Of a DNA stretch of 64,000 nucleotides, positions 44,642 to 53,959 are shown piece by piece. The stretch is from Roseimaritima ulvae (GTDB lineage Bacteria > Planctomycetota > Planctomycetia > Pirellulales > Pirellulaceae), in assembly GCF_008065135.1 (NCBI RefSeq), contig NZ_CP042914.1:806001-870000 (forward strand), in the 5' to 3' direction. The notes under the pieces are model-generated. The model saw only the letters and a list, made by a program, of their open reading frames with translations. It was not told where the DNA came from and did not search any database. The translations under genes and the position numbers were made by a program. The number at the start of each line of letters is the position of its first letter. Position 1 is the stretch's first letter.

Positions 44642-45358
44642 ATGCGGACGCACGATGATCCCCGAGCGGTGTTACGCGAGGCCGGCCAACCGTATATCTA
44701 TGCCGTTCTGCACGCCCATCAGGTGGCGGCCATTATGGCGGCCGAACCCGGTACCGGGGCCATGGTTTCCCGCTCGGCCGACGGCCAGATCATTGTCCCT
44801 ATTTTGCGGATTCGGCGGTGCACCCCGGTGCGCGGTTCGAGTCGCAAGCGGGGGCAGGACAAAGGCGGCCGAGCCGCTTTGGACGCGTTGATCCAACACG
44901 TCTCCTCGGGACGGCCAGGGTACTTGGCCGTCGACGGCCCCCGCGGTCCCCGCGGCCGGGTGCACAAGGGCGTCGCGCTATTGGCCCGTCGCACCGGCGC
45001 AGCGGTGGTTACCATCGTGCCGGTCGCCTCCCGCCGCTGGACACTCAGCAAGGCCTGGGATCGATTGCAAATCCCCAAGCCCTTTTGCACCATCAACGGC
45101 TACTTCGGTGAGCCCCTGACGGTCCGCGAGGGGGAGTCGCTGGAGGCCTTCGCGCGGCGCATCGAGCACACGCTGGCGGACTTGGAACAGCAGCACGATC
45201 CCGAGGAAGCGGCGCACTTTCCCGATCGCTGCACGCCGCCTGCCGCGATCGCGCCAGCTGTTGCCGCCTCCGTACGGATCGATCCCCCCGAAACCGCCTT
45301 GGGACGCTCGGCTTCGCCGCTGTCTTCCACATCGCCGGCACGCGAGGAAGCCCCGTAA
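44642..45358 (+). CDS. DUF374 lysophospholipid acyltransferase-like protein
   Basis: 238 aa from the only ATG (44642). The frame is open well upstream and encodes a plausible membrane helix (SLATWIVSWASAFAILCLRY) before this ATG, so the true start is perhaps the ATT at 44567, preceded by a GGGG run; no ATG, GTG or TTG lies in that stretch. The core shows YIYAVLHAHQ, VSRSADGQIIVPILR, GYLAVDGPRGPRG and AALARRTG-like segments of the DUF374 family. It probably adds acyl chains to lipids at the inner membrane. It starts soon after the WecA-like gene. Confidence 0.75.
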   Translation: MRTHDDPRAVLREAGQPYIYAVLHAHQVAAIMAAEPGTGAMVSRSADGQIIVPILRIRRCTPVRGSSRKRGQDKGGRAALDALIQHVSSGRPGYLAVDGPRGPRGRVHKGVALLARRTGAAVVTIVPVASRRWTLSKAWDRLQIPKPFCTINGYFGEPLTVREGESLEAFARRIEHTLADLEQQHDPEEAAHFPDRCTPPAAIAPAVAASVRIDPPETALGRSASPLSSTSPAREEAP

Positions 45359-45490
45359 CACGACCGTTGGGTGGACCACGCGCCCGGCTTCGAGGCGGCT
45401 ATAATGCGGCTCCTCTTTCCTAGCAATCGCCGAACATCCCGCCATCGATTGCCGGCTTGCCGCGTTTCCCATCGTCCGAAGTGAATAGTC

Positions 45491-47017
45491 TTGTTACAGC
45501 TTGCTGATCTGATTGTATTGACGGTGTATATCATCGCCGTCGTGGCTTTTGGTTGTTGGTTTGTACGCAAAAATCAATCCTCCGATGCCTTTATGGTGGC
45601 CGGCGGCGCGCTGCCGGCCTGGGCGGTGGGGTTGTCGATTTTTGGAACCTTCCTCAGCAGCAATACCTTTCTGGGCGTTCCCGGCAAAGCCTACGCCGGC
45701 AACTACAACGCCTTTGTGTTCAGTTTATCCCTGCCGGTGGCCGCCTTCCTGGCCACGCGATTTTTCGTGCCCTTCTATCGCCGCTCGGGCAGCGTCTCGG
45801 CCTACGAACACCTGGAAAAACGCTTCGGCGTATGGGCCCGGATGTACGCGGTCATCTGCTATCTGCTGACCCAGATCGCACGCATGGGAACCATCATGGT
45901 GGGCGTCAGCTTGGTGCTGCACGCCCTGACCGGTTGGGACAAAGCCGCAATCATTTTGGTGTCCGGCGTCGTGATCACCGCCTATACCCTGTTGGGAGGT
46001 ATGGAAGCGGTGATTTGGACCGACGTGGTGCAGTCGATCGTGTTGATGGTCGGTGCGGTGGTGTTATTGTTAATGCTGTTGTTCGGCATGCCCGAAGGCC
46101 CTGGTCAAATGGTTTCCATGGCCACCGCTGAAAACAAGTTCAGCCTGGGCCGTTGGGAGCTCGACTGGACCTCGTCCACGGTGTGGGTGGTGTTTCTGTT
46201 CGGCGTGTTTATCAACCTGGGAAATTTTGGCATCGATCAAAGTTTTGTGCAGCGTTATCACACCGCCGATAGCGACCGCGCGGCCGGACGAGCCGTATGG
46301 TTGGGTGCGCTGTTGTACGTGCCCATCTCGCTGGTGTTTTTCTTTATCGGCACCGCCGCTTATACCTATTACCAAACGCATCCCGAGTTGCTGCAAGAGG
46401 TCCAGGCCAGCGTGCTGGCGGCGGCCGATCCCAACGCTGCCGAGCCGCCTACAGCCGCCCAGATCGGCGACAAAGTGCTGCCGCATTTCATCGCCACCAA
46501 ACTGCCCTACGGCACCGCCGGGTTGTTGATCGCCGCGATCGCCGCCGCGGCGATGAGCAGCATCGATACCTCACTGAATTCCTCGGCAACGATTTTGCTA
46601 AAAGACATCTATCAACGCTGGATCGGCCGCGAGGTCGCCGAAGGCGAGGCGATGTGGGTGCTGCGGATCGCCACCGTCGCCGTCGGGGTCTTGGGCACCG
46701 GGATTGCCATTTGGATGGCCGGCGTGGATAGTATTTTGGACGCTTGGTGGACGCTGCAGGGGGTGTTCGCCGGAGGCATTTTAGGCCTGTTCCTGTTGGG
46801 CATGATTTCCAAAAACGCCAGTGGACCAATCGCCGCCGTGGCGGTGGCTGTCGGTGTTCTGGTGATCGGTTGGGTCAGTCTGTCGCCGGAAAGTCAGTGG
46901 TTGCCAGAGGCCTACCGCAGTTCGCTGGAACCCACGCTGGCGATCGTGGTCGGCACCGCATCCATCTTTCTGGTCGGCATGTTGCTGAGCGTCTGGCGAA
47001 AAACCAACCCCGCCTGA
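45491..47017 (+). CDS. Sodium:solute symporter (SSS family)
   Basis: 508 aa, TTG start. About thirteen TM helices are visible from residue 5 onward. Family phrases include GTFLSSNTFLGVPGKAYAGN, YLLTQIARMGTIMVGV and AIAAAAMSSIDTSLNSSATI, the last with the conserved MSS(I/M)D sodium-site motif. It would import a solute with sodium across the inner membrane. It lies 67 nt before a DapA-family aldolase, a pairing typical of sialic or sugar acid use; the substrate is not readable. Confidence 0.88.
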   Translation: MLQLADLIVLTVYIIAVVAFGCWFVRKNQSSDAFMVAGGALPAWAVGLSIFGTFLSSNTFLGVPGKAYAGNYNAFVFSLSLPVAAFLATRFFVPFYRRSGSVSAYEHLEKRFGVWARMYAVICYLLTQIARMGTIMVGVSLVLHALTGWDKAAIILVSGVVITAYTLLGGMEAVIWTDVVQSIVLMVGAVVLLLMLLFGMPEGPGQMVSMATAENKFSLGRWELDWTSSTVWVVFLFGVFINLGNFGIDQSFVQRYHTADSDRAAGRAVWLGALLYVPISLVFFFIGTAAYTYYQTHPELLQEVQASVLAAADPNAAEPPTAAQIGDKVLPHFIATKLPYGTAGLLIAAIAAAAMSSIDTSLNSSATILLKDIYQRWIGREVAEGEAMWVLRIATVAVGVLGTGIAIWMAGVDSILDAWWTLQGVFAGGILGLFLLGMISKNASGPIAAVAVAVGVLVIGWVSLSPESQWLPEAYRSSLEPTLAIVVGTASIFLVGMLLSVWRKTNPA

Positions 47018-47084
47018 TCCCAACTTTCTTGATTGTTCTCCTCGACTAACCAACACGCTTCACTCGAAGACTTTTAATTCTAAT

Positions 47085-48023
47085 ATGACAACGCAAGCCT
47101 CCGCTGCCGAAACCCAAACGCGACTTCACGGTATCGTCCCACCCATGGTGACGCCGCTGCGGGGACCCGATGAAATCGATTTCGATGGTGCCAGCCGGTT
47201 GATCGAACGCTTGATCGAAGGCGGCGTGGCGGGCTTGTTTATTCTGGGCACGACCGGCGAAGCGCCCAGTTTGAGTTACCGGTTGCGTGGAGAATTCATC
47301 CGCTTTGTCTGCAAAACGGTTGACAAGCGGGTTCCGGTGCTCGTTGGCGTGACCGATACGTCGGTGGTCGAATCGATCGCGGTGGCCGGTGTCGCGGCCG
47401 ACGCCGGCGCCGATGCCGTGGTGCTGTCGATGCCCTATTACTTTCCCGCCGGTCAGACCGAATTGGTGCACTATATTCGCCGCTTGGTACCGCAACTGCC
47501 CTTGCCGGTCATGCTGTACAACATGCCCAGCCTGACCAAGGTGAACTTCGACATCGAATCGCTGGCTCAGCTGACCGACCTGTCTCAGGTGATCGGCGTC
47601 AAGGACAGCGGTGGCGACCTGGCGTACTTCGAACGCTTGACGGCGCTCAAGCAGCAGCGTCCCGATTGGTCGGTGTTGATCGGCCCCGAACACTTGATGG
47701 CGACTTCGCTGGGATTGGGCGGCGACGGGGGCGTCAACGGTGGGGCCAATATCTATCCCAAACTGTTCGTCCGCTGTTACCAGGCCACGCGCGATGGCGA
47801 TCAAGCGGCGGAGACGGCGCTGCAGAACCAGATCGAAAAACTGCAAGCCATCTATCTGGTCGGCAAATATGCTTCGCGGCACATCAAAGGCACCAAGAGC
47901 GCACTGTCGATCTTGGGCATCTGCGACGACAAACTAGCCGAACCCTTCAATCACTTCGAGCCGCCCGAACGCGCCCGTGTAGCCGAAGTTCTGGAGAGTC
48001 TCAACACCGACCTGATCGAGTGA
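47085..48023 (+). CDS. Dihydrodipicolinate synthase/N-acetylneuraminate lyase family aldolase
   Basis: 312 aa TIM barrel. Motifs: FILGTTGEAPSLSY (the GTTGE pyruvate loop), MLYNMPS (Tyr for proton relay) and GVKDSGGDLAYF (Lys for the Schiff base). It would condense or cleave pyruvate-containing sugar acids in the cytoplasm. The second-position residues do not decide between DapA, NanA and KDG-aldolase subfamilies. The next-door symporter suggests a catabolic lyase, not lysine synthesis. Confidence 0.87.
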   Translation: MTTQASAAETQTRLHGIVPPMVTPLRGPDEIDFDGASRLIERLIEGGVAGLFILGTTGEAPSLSYRLRGEFIRFVCKTVDKRVPVLVGVTDTSVVESIAVAGVAADAGADAVVLSMPYYFPAGQTELVHYIRRLVPQLPLPVMLYNMPSLTKVNFDIESLAQLTDLSQVIGVKDSGGDLAYFERLTALKQQRPDWSVLIGPEHLMATSLGLGGDGGVNGGANIYPKLFVRCYQATRDGDQAAETALQNQIEKLQAIYLVGKYASRHIKGTKSALSILGICDDKLAEPFNHFEPPERARVAEVLESLNTDLIE

Positions 48024-48033
48024 GTACCTTGAA

Positions 48034-48103
48034 GTAGCATGGGGCCCCGGCCCGTGTTTCGCTGAGTCGGCCAAAGCTTACACGGGCCAGGGGCCCATGT
48101 TAC
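48034..48103. repeat. Inverted GTAGCATGGGGCCC repeat hairpin
   Basis: GTAGCATGGGGCCCCGGCCC at 48034-48053 pairs with the near-inverse at 48080-48103 (ends GGGCCCATGTTAC). It can form a long GC-rich hairpin just after the aldolase stop, where it may act as a transcript end. Confidence 0.85.
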
Positions 48104-48137
48104 CAACGTATCGCCTCCCACCCTTCGATCGAGTGCC

Positions 48138-49586
48138 ATGATGAAAAGCCTATTTGCTGCCCACGTCGGCTGGCTGTCGTTGTTCGCCCTTACCTGTTGC
48201 TGTGGAGTAGCGCTGGCGGAGGCTCCGCGTCCCAATATCATTCTGTGTATGGCCGATGACCAGGGCTGGGGCGATACGGCGTACAACGGCCATCCGCTGC
48301 TAAAAACGCCGCACCTCGATGCGATGGCTGCGGGCGGTTTGCGGTTCGATCATTTTTATGCTGCCGCCCCGGTTTGTACGCCCACGCGCGCCAGTGTGAT
48401 GACCGGACGTCACCCCAACCGCTGTGGAGCGTTTTCCTGGGGGCACCCGATGCGGCCCCAGGAAATCACTCTGGCTGAACGGTTGAAAGCGGCCGGATAC
48501 GCCACCGGTCATTTTGGGAAATGGCATCTCGGATCGGTGCTCAAGGGCAGTCCCGTCAATCCCACCGCAGCCGGTTTTGATCACTGGTTATCCGCTTACA
48601 ACTTTTACGACAACGATCCTCTGCTCAGCCGAGAAGGTACCGCTGTCGAGCTGCAGGGCGAAAGTTCCATCTTGACGGCGAACGCGGCGATCGAATTTAT
48701 CAAGGATCAAAATGCCAAGGGGCAACCCTTCTTAGCCGTGGTCTGGTTCGGCTCGCCGCACAATCCGCATCGTGCCGCCCCGCAAGATCGTCAGTTGTAC
48801 GCCGGGCAGAAACACGCCGATTGGTTGGGCGAAATTACCGGACTCGATCGCGCCGTGGGAAAACTGCAAGCCGCCCTCCGCGAAGAAAAGATTGTTGACG
48901 ATACGCTGTTCTGGTACACCTCCGACAACGGTGGTTTGCAACCGGCCAGCACGGGCGGACGCAATAAAAAAGGTTCGATCTATGAAGGCGGTTTGCGGGT
49001 TCCTGCCATCATCCAATGGCCCAGCCGGATCAAAACGCCGCGCGTCACTCAGGCGGTCGCCAATACCTCGGATATCTATCCCACGTTGTTGGACATCTTA
49101 AAGATCGACACCCCTTCGCAACCACCGCTCGACGGCGTCAGTCTGCTGCCCGTCATCGATGGCCAAACCGACCAACGCGGCGAACCGATGGGGTTCTGGA
49201 AATTTACCGCCCGCGGAATCCGCACGCCCAGCGATGCCTGGATGCGCGATCTGCTCAAAGCACAGCAAGCCGGCAAGGACTATCACGACGATTCAAGATT
49301 GGTTTTGGATGCGGCCGAAATTAAGCAACAGTACGAGGCCGATCACTTTGTCGGGCATTCGGCATGGAACGATTGGCCCTGGAAGCTGCATCGCATCACC
49401 GAACCCAGCAAAAACCAATCGGCGAAGGACTCAAAAGTCACGATCGAACTGTACAACCTGCAGGCCGATCCGATGGAAACCGATAATGTGGCCAACAAAT
49501 ATCCGCAGCGAGTCGCGGCGATGCGTGAGCAACTGGAAGCCTGGCAGAACTCCGTCCTGAACAGCCTGAATGGTGAGGACTATTAA
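48138..49586 (+). CDS. Arylsulfatase family protein
   Basis: 482 aa with signal peptide (residues 1-28). Sulfatase core: IILCMADDQGWGDTAYNG (metal site), then PVCTPTRASVMTGRHPN, where the Cys of CTPTR is converted to formylglycine. GKWHLG and LFWYTSDNGGLQP follow. Catalysis releases sulfate from sulfated sugars in the periplasm or outside. It is the first of three sulfatases in this region. The activating enzyme is not in the window. Confidence 0.92.
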   Translation: MMKSLFAAHVGWLSLFALTCCCGVALAEAPRPNIILCMADDQGWGDTAYNGHPLLKTPHLDAMAAGGLRFDHFYAAAPVCTPTRASVMTGRHPNRCGAFSWGHPMRPQEITLAERLKAAGYATGHFGKWHLGSVLKGSPVNPTAAGFDHWLSAYNFYDNDPLLSREGTAVELQGESSILTANAAIEFIKDQNAKGQPFLAVVWFGSPHNPHRAAPQDRQLYAGQKHADWLGEITGLDRAVGKLQAALREEKIVDDTLFWYTSDNGGLQPASTGGRNKKGSIYEGGLRVPAIIQWPSRIKTPRVTQAVANTSDIYPTLLDILKIDTPSQPPLDGVSLLPVIDGQTDQRGEPMGFWKFTARGIRTPSDAWMRDLLKAQQAGKDYHDDSRLVLDAAEIKQQYEADHFVGHSAWNDWPWKLHRITEPSKNQSAKDSKVTIELYNLQADPMETDNVANKYPQRVAAMREQLEAWQNSVLNSLNGEDY

Positions 49587-49731
49587 GATCTAGACGGAGC
49601 TTCGCAAACGGGACGGCTGACCGCTATTGAAATTGGCGACCGGTCTGCAGTGGAGCAAGCTTTCGAATTAGTCGTTCCTATTTTCACTTGCTGGACACCA
49701 CTGATCCTTTTGCCCCTCCGCCGGCTGGTCC

Positions 49732-49753
49732 GGGCTGGAAGCCTAGGCTATGC
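49732..49753. repeat. GGCTGGAAGCCTAGGCTA repeat unit
   Basis: One copy of the family found twice at 34272-34321, inside a 245-bp gap between two sulfatase genes. Confidence 0.8.
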
Positions 49754-49831
49754 GGGGGTCGCAGTGCAGCGCTGCCCGATTGCGGTTAAGATGGCGGGAG
49801 TCTATTTGTCGGCTCTCGAGGATTTTTCACC

Positions 49832-51424
49832 GTGCGCTCTAGTACCGAACCGCGTTGCTATTATGCCCCTCTCCTTCGCCCCGATCATCGTTCGGCTTGG
49901 TTTTCAATCGCCGCATTTTGGTGGTTGATTTTGGGGGCTGCCGTACTGTCGGCAGCCGAGCGACCGAACATCGTGTTTATCCTTGCCGACGATCTGGGCT
50001 ACGGCGAACTGGGCTGTTACGGCCAGGAAAAAATCAAGACGCCGCATATCGACCGGCTGGCTGCCGAAGGATTGAAATTCACCCAGCACTATACCGGGGC
50101 GCCTGTGTGCGCACCGGCGCGTTGCGTGTTGTTGACCGGGCAGCATCTGGCGCACGCGGAAATTCGCGGCAATCGTGATTCCGGCAACGGCCGAGTGTTC
50201 CCCGGGCAGTGGCCGATCAGCGACGAAATTGTCACGATCGCTGAAGCCTTTAAGCAAGCGGATTATGCGACAGGTGCGTTTGGCAAGTGGGGACTGGGGC
50301 CGTCCAACACCACGGGCTCGCCGATCAAACAGGGCTTCGATCGCTACTACGGCTACAACTGCCAACGCAACGCGCACAGCTACTTCCCTTACTTTCTTGA
50401 TGCCAACGAACGCGAACAGAAGATCAACGCCGGATTGATCGCCGGCCACCAACGCAAGCCCGAGGGACAGGTCAATGCGGATGATTACCGCTTGGAAAAC
50501 TACGCGCCTGATATGATCTTGGCGGAAGCCCTGAAGTTCATCGACAAACACAACAAGCGTCCGTTTTTTCTGTACCTGCCCTTTGTGGAACCGCACGTGG
50601 CGATGCAGCCACCACAGGAATGGATCGATCGCTACCCGCGGCAATGGGATGACGAAAAAGGACCCTACCGCGGACAGAACGGTTATCTGCCGCACCCGCG
50701 TCCGCGAGCGGCATATGCAGCCATGATTTCTGATCTGGATGAACACGTCGGAGCGGTGGTCGAAAAACTGCGGGAACACGGTTTGACCGACAACACCTTG
50801 ATCGTGTTTACTTCCGACAACGGTACCACGCACGGTGGACGCGATCCCGGCTTTCACATTGGCGGCGTGGACGCCAAGTTCTTTCAGTCCACCGCGGACC
50901 TGCGCGGCTACAAGGGCAGTGTGTACGAAGGCGGGATCCGCGTGCCCTGTGTGGTTAAATGGCCCGGTCATGTCGCCCCCGGATCGGTCACCGATGCGGC
51001 CACCTATTTTCCCGACTGGTTCCCCACACTGTGCAACCTCGTCGGCGCCCCGCTGCCCGATCAGCAATTGGACGGTATCGACCTGGCCGGCGTCCTTCAA
51101 GGCAAAGCCCCGCCGCCCCGCGAAGAACTGATGATTTGGGATTTCCACAACTACGGCGGCTTGGTCGCGATTCGCGACGGCAAATGGAAAGCCGTCCGCC
51201 GCAACCTGCTCAAACAGCCGAGCGCTTGGGAACTGTACGACATCGAAGCCGACAGGCGGGAAAGTCGCGACTTGGCGACCGATCATCCGGAAGTCATTGC
51301 TCGATTGGAAGCGGCCTACCTGAAAACCCGCACCCCGGAACCCGATTTCCCCGTGCCGTTTTATGATCAGGCGAGCGATGAAAGTAAAGGGACGGAAGGG
51401 ACGGAAGGGACGGAAGGGACTTAA
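49832..51424 (+). CDS. Arylsulfatase family protein with repetitive C-terminal tail
   Basis: 530 aa, GTG start, with a hydrophobic leader segment near residues 24-40. Core: IVFILADDLGYGELGCYG, then APVCAPARCVLLTGQH (CAPAR, formylglycine site), GKWGLG, and FTSDNGTTHGGRD. The C-terminus ends in KGTEGTEGTEGT, produced by 9-bp repeats that also supply the stop. It lies between another sulfatase and a DUF1549/DUF1553 gene. The substrate is unknown. Confidence 0.9.
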   Translation: MRSSTEPRCYYAPLLRPDHRSAWFSIAAFWWLILGAAVLSAAERPNIVFILADDLGYGELGCYGQEKIKTPHIDRLAAEGLKFTQHYTGAPVCAPARCVLLTGQHLAHAEIRGNRDSGNGRVFPGQWPISDEIVTIAEAFKQADYATGAFGKWGLGPSNTTGSPIKQGFDRYYGYNCQRNAHSYFPYFLDANEREQKINAGLIAGHQRKPEGQVNADDYRLENYAPDMILAEALKFIDKHNKRPFFLYLPFVEPHVAMQPPQEWIDRYPRQWDDEKGPYRGQNGYLPHPRPRAAYAAMISDLDEHVGAVVEKLREHGLTDNTLIVFTSDNGTTHGGRDPGFHIGGVDAKFFQSTADLRGYKGSVYEGGIRVPCVVKWPGHVAPGSVTDAATYFPDWFPTLCNLVGAPLPDQQLDGIDLAGVLQGKAPPPREELMIWDFHNYGGLVAIRDGKWKAVRRNLLKQPSAWELYDIEADRRESRDLATDHPEVIARLEAAYLKTRTPEPDFPVPFYDQASDESKGTEGTEGTEGT

Positions 51425-51442
51425 GGGACTTAAGGGACTTAA
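51389..51442 (+). repeat. Six 9-bp tandem repeats spanning a stop codon
   Basis: Three copies of GGGACGGAA followed by three of GGGACTTAA. The first three encode Gly-Thr-Glu; the change of CGG to CTT gives ACT-TAA, so the first variant copy supplies the stop and two more in-frame stops follow. Confidence 0.93.
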
Positions 51443-51538
51443 GGGACGGCGCGGCATCATACGTCTGGAACCCATCGTCCTTTTCGTCCCTTTTGTCTTT
51501 TAGGTCCCTTCTTACCACCAACCAACAACCACCAACCA

Positions 51539-53866
51539 ATGCCCAACCCGTTCCGCGCCGGCCTGTTGATCTTATACGTTGCCTCGCTGGCCGCTTCCAC
51601 GGCGGCCGCGGCCGATGAGGCTGCGGTTGACTTCGCTGCCGAGGTCAAACCGATCCTGGCGTCCAAATGTTGGAACTGCCACGGGCCCGACGAGCAGACG
51701 CGTGAAGCTGATTTGCGATTGGATCGCCGCGAAGACGCCGCGGGCGTGTTGGAAGCCGAGGGCGATACTCCGGCCGCCTTGCTCGAACGCATCACTGCGA
51801 CCGATCCCGATTTGCAAATGCCTCCGCCCTCGACGAAGAAACCGTTCAGCCAACACGAGCGCCAGCTGCTGACACGCTGGATCGAACAAGGTGCGGTGTA
51901 CGAGCAACACTGGGCGTTTCAATCACCGCGCCGAAGCGACCCTCCGTCGTTGCCAGATTCGACTGGCGGGCGAAACCCCATCGACCGCTTCGTGATCGCT
52001 CGTCTGCAAGCCGAAAACCTGCAGCCCTCGCCGGCGGCCGACCGCACCACCCTGCTCCGCCGACTCTCTTTTGACCTCACCGGCCTGCCGCCCAGCATCG
52101 AGCAAGTGGAAGCCTTTCTGGCCGACCGCTCCGCCGACGCTTACGAAAAGCAAATCGATCGCTTGTTGGATTCGCCGCGTTATGGCGAACACATGGCCGT
52201 GCCCTGGTTGGACGCCGCGCGGTATGCCGACACCGACGGATACCAAAACGATCGCTACCGTTACATGCACGTGTGGCGCGATTGGGTCGTGTTGTCGCTG
52301 AACGAAAACAAGCCCTACGATCAGTTTATTGTCGAACAACTGGCCGGCGACATGTTGCCCGACGCCACGCTCAAACAGCAAGTCGCCACCGGGTTTTGTC
52401 GCAACCACCGGATCAACAGCGAAGACGGATCGATCCCTCGAGAATGGCATGTGGAAAATGTCGTCGACCGTGTCGACACGCTGGGCACCGCCATCCTGGG
52501 ACTGACCGTAGCCTGTGCCCGCTGTCACGACCACAAGTATGATCCGCTGTCGGCCAAAGAGTACTATCAGTTGTTCGCGTATTTCAACAATGTGCCGGAA
52601 TGGGGCGTCGGTCCGAACAACGGCAACAGTCCCCCGTTTATCCCGGTTCCCGAATCGTGGCCGGATCTGGCGGCCGAAGAGAACGTGGCCGTGGTGCCTG
52701 AACCGCTGAAGCTGCGGCGGGCCCGAGAGACCAAAGGCAACGGACTTCAGCGGCCGCAACCGGGCGGGCCCCAGACCGTGATGGTGATGCAAGAAATGCC
52801 CACGCCGCGGCCCACCTATCTGCTCACCCGCGGGCAATTTGATTTGCCGGATAAGTCCCAGCCATTGCAGCCAGGCGTTCCGGCGGCGCTGGACGGTTTT
52901 CGCGATGCGTCCTCCGAACCGTCGCTGCCTGGCAACCGCCTGGGCTTGGCTCGCTGGTTGGTCGATCCACGCCATCCGTTAACGGCCCGCGTGGCGGTGA
53001 ACCGCATGTGGCAACAGTTTTTCGGCGTTGGTTTGGTGAAAACCTCGGAGAACTTTGGCCTCCAGGGCGAATTGCCCAGCCACCCTGAATTGCTCGACTG
53101 GCTGGCGGTGGAGTTTGTCGAAAGCGGCTGGGACGTGAAGGCCCTGCAGAAATTGATTTTGATGAGTGACACCTATCGACAATCGTCGCGGACCACGCCC
53201 GAGTTAGCCTCGCGGGATCCGGAAAACCGGTTGTTGGCTCGCGGTCCGCGGTTCCGTTTGCATCCCTTTGCACTCCGCGATGCCGCCCTGGCCAGCAGCG
53301 GGTTGCTGGTCGAACGGATCGGTGGACCGCCGGCAAAACCTTATATGCCGCCCAAAATTTGGCGTTCGATATCCAACAACACCTACAAGCAGGACCAGGG
53401 CGAGCAGCTTTATCGCCGCAGCCTGTACACCTTCTGGCGTCGCACCATCCCGCCGCCCACGATGGTCAATTTTAATGCGGCCGAACGCGAAGTCTGTGTG
53501 GTTCGCAAAGGTCAAACCAACACTCCGCTGCAAGCCTTGACCTTGATGAACAACGTCACCTTTGTGGAAGCCGCTCGCCAGTTGGCAGCGGAAATGTTGC
53601 GGCACGCGGACGAACCTTCCGCCGCGATTGAATTTGGCTTTCGACGGCTACTTGCTCGCCGCCCCAGTTCTGCCGAAGCCGCTTTATTGAACGACGCCCA
53701 CGCCGCCTTTGCGGCCAAATACGACAACCAGCCCGCGGCTGCGGAGAAACTATTGGACATCGGCGAAACCCCACGCGACGCCGCACTGGATCCCTCTCAG
53801 CACGCCGCCATGACGATGACCGCGTCGCTGATGATGAACCTGGACGAAGCCATCACCAAGGAATAA
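51539..53866 (+). CDS. PSCyt1-DUF1549-DUF1553 protein
   Basis: 775 aa with a signal peptide (residues 1-24). PSCyt1 heme motif: ILASKCWNCHGPDEQTREA (C44-C47-H48), with LQMPPPSTK as the Met side. DUF1549 follows (DRFVIARLQAENLQPSPAAD, LRRLSFDLTGLPPS), with a second motif CARCHDHKYDPL. DUF1553 closes the protein (RLGLARWLVDPRHPLTARVAVN and VRKGQTNTPLQALTLMNN). It shares its layout with many planctomycete proteins placed beside DUF1501 genes, as here 93 nt downstream. The function is unproven; catabolic oxidation in the periplasm is likely. Confidence 0.9.
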   Translation: MPNPFRAGLLILYVASLAASTAAAADEAAVDFAAEVKPILASKCWNCHGPDEQTREADLRLDRREDAAGVLEAEGDTPAALLERITATDPDLQMPPPSTKKPFSQHERQLLTRWIEQGAVYEQHWAFQSPRRSDPPSLPDSTGGRNPIDRFVIARLQAENLQPSPAADRTTLLRRLSFDLTGLPPSIEQVEAFLADRSADAYEKQIDRLLDSPRYGEHMAVPWLDAARYADTDGYQNDRYRYMHVWRDWVVLSLNENKPYDQFIVEQLAGDMLPDATLKQQVATGFCRNHRINSEDGSIPREWHVENVVDRVDTLGTAILGLTVACARCHDHKYDPLSAKEYYQLFAYFNNVPEWGVGPNNGNSPPFIPVPESWPDLAAEENVAVVPEPLKLRRARETKGNGLQRPQPGGPQTVMVMQEMPTPRPTYLLTRGQFDLPDKSQPLQPGVPAALDGFRDASSEPSLPGNRLGLARWLVDPRHPLTARVAVNRMWQQFFGVGLVKTSENFGLQGELPSHPELLDWLAVEFVESGWDVKALQKLILMSDTYRQSSRTTPELASRDPENRLLARGPRFRLHPFALRDAALASSGLLVERIGGPPAKPYMPPKIWRSISNNTYKQDQGEQLYRRSLYTFWRRTIPPPTMVNFNAAEREVCVVRKGQTNTPLQALTLMNNVTFVEAARQLAAEMLRHADEPSAAIEFGFRRLLARRPSSAEAALLNDAHAAFAAKYDNQPAAAEKLLDIGETPRDAALDPSQHAAMTMTASLMMNLDEAITKE

Positions 53867-53881
53867 CCAAAGCATTCAACC

Positions 53882-53949
53882 CGTAGCCGAAGTCGCCAGA
53901 CATTGGAAGGTCGCGCCGAAAGATCCAAACTCTGGCGAGTTCGGCTACC
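53882..53949. repeat. Inverted pair CGTAGCCGAAGTCGCCAGAC
   Basis: Two arms (53882-53901 and about 53927-53949) that are near reverse complements, in the gap between DUF1553 and DUF1501 genes. A single related unit is at 27728-27747. Confidence 0.8.
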
Positions 53950-53959
53950 AGACAAAGCC

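Noticed and set aside
49904-51475. Long minus-strand frame opposite a sulfatase gene
   Set aside because: The plus-strand frame has an intact sulfatase core, so this is an antisense shadow.
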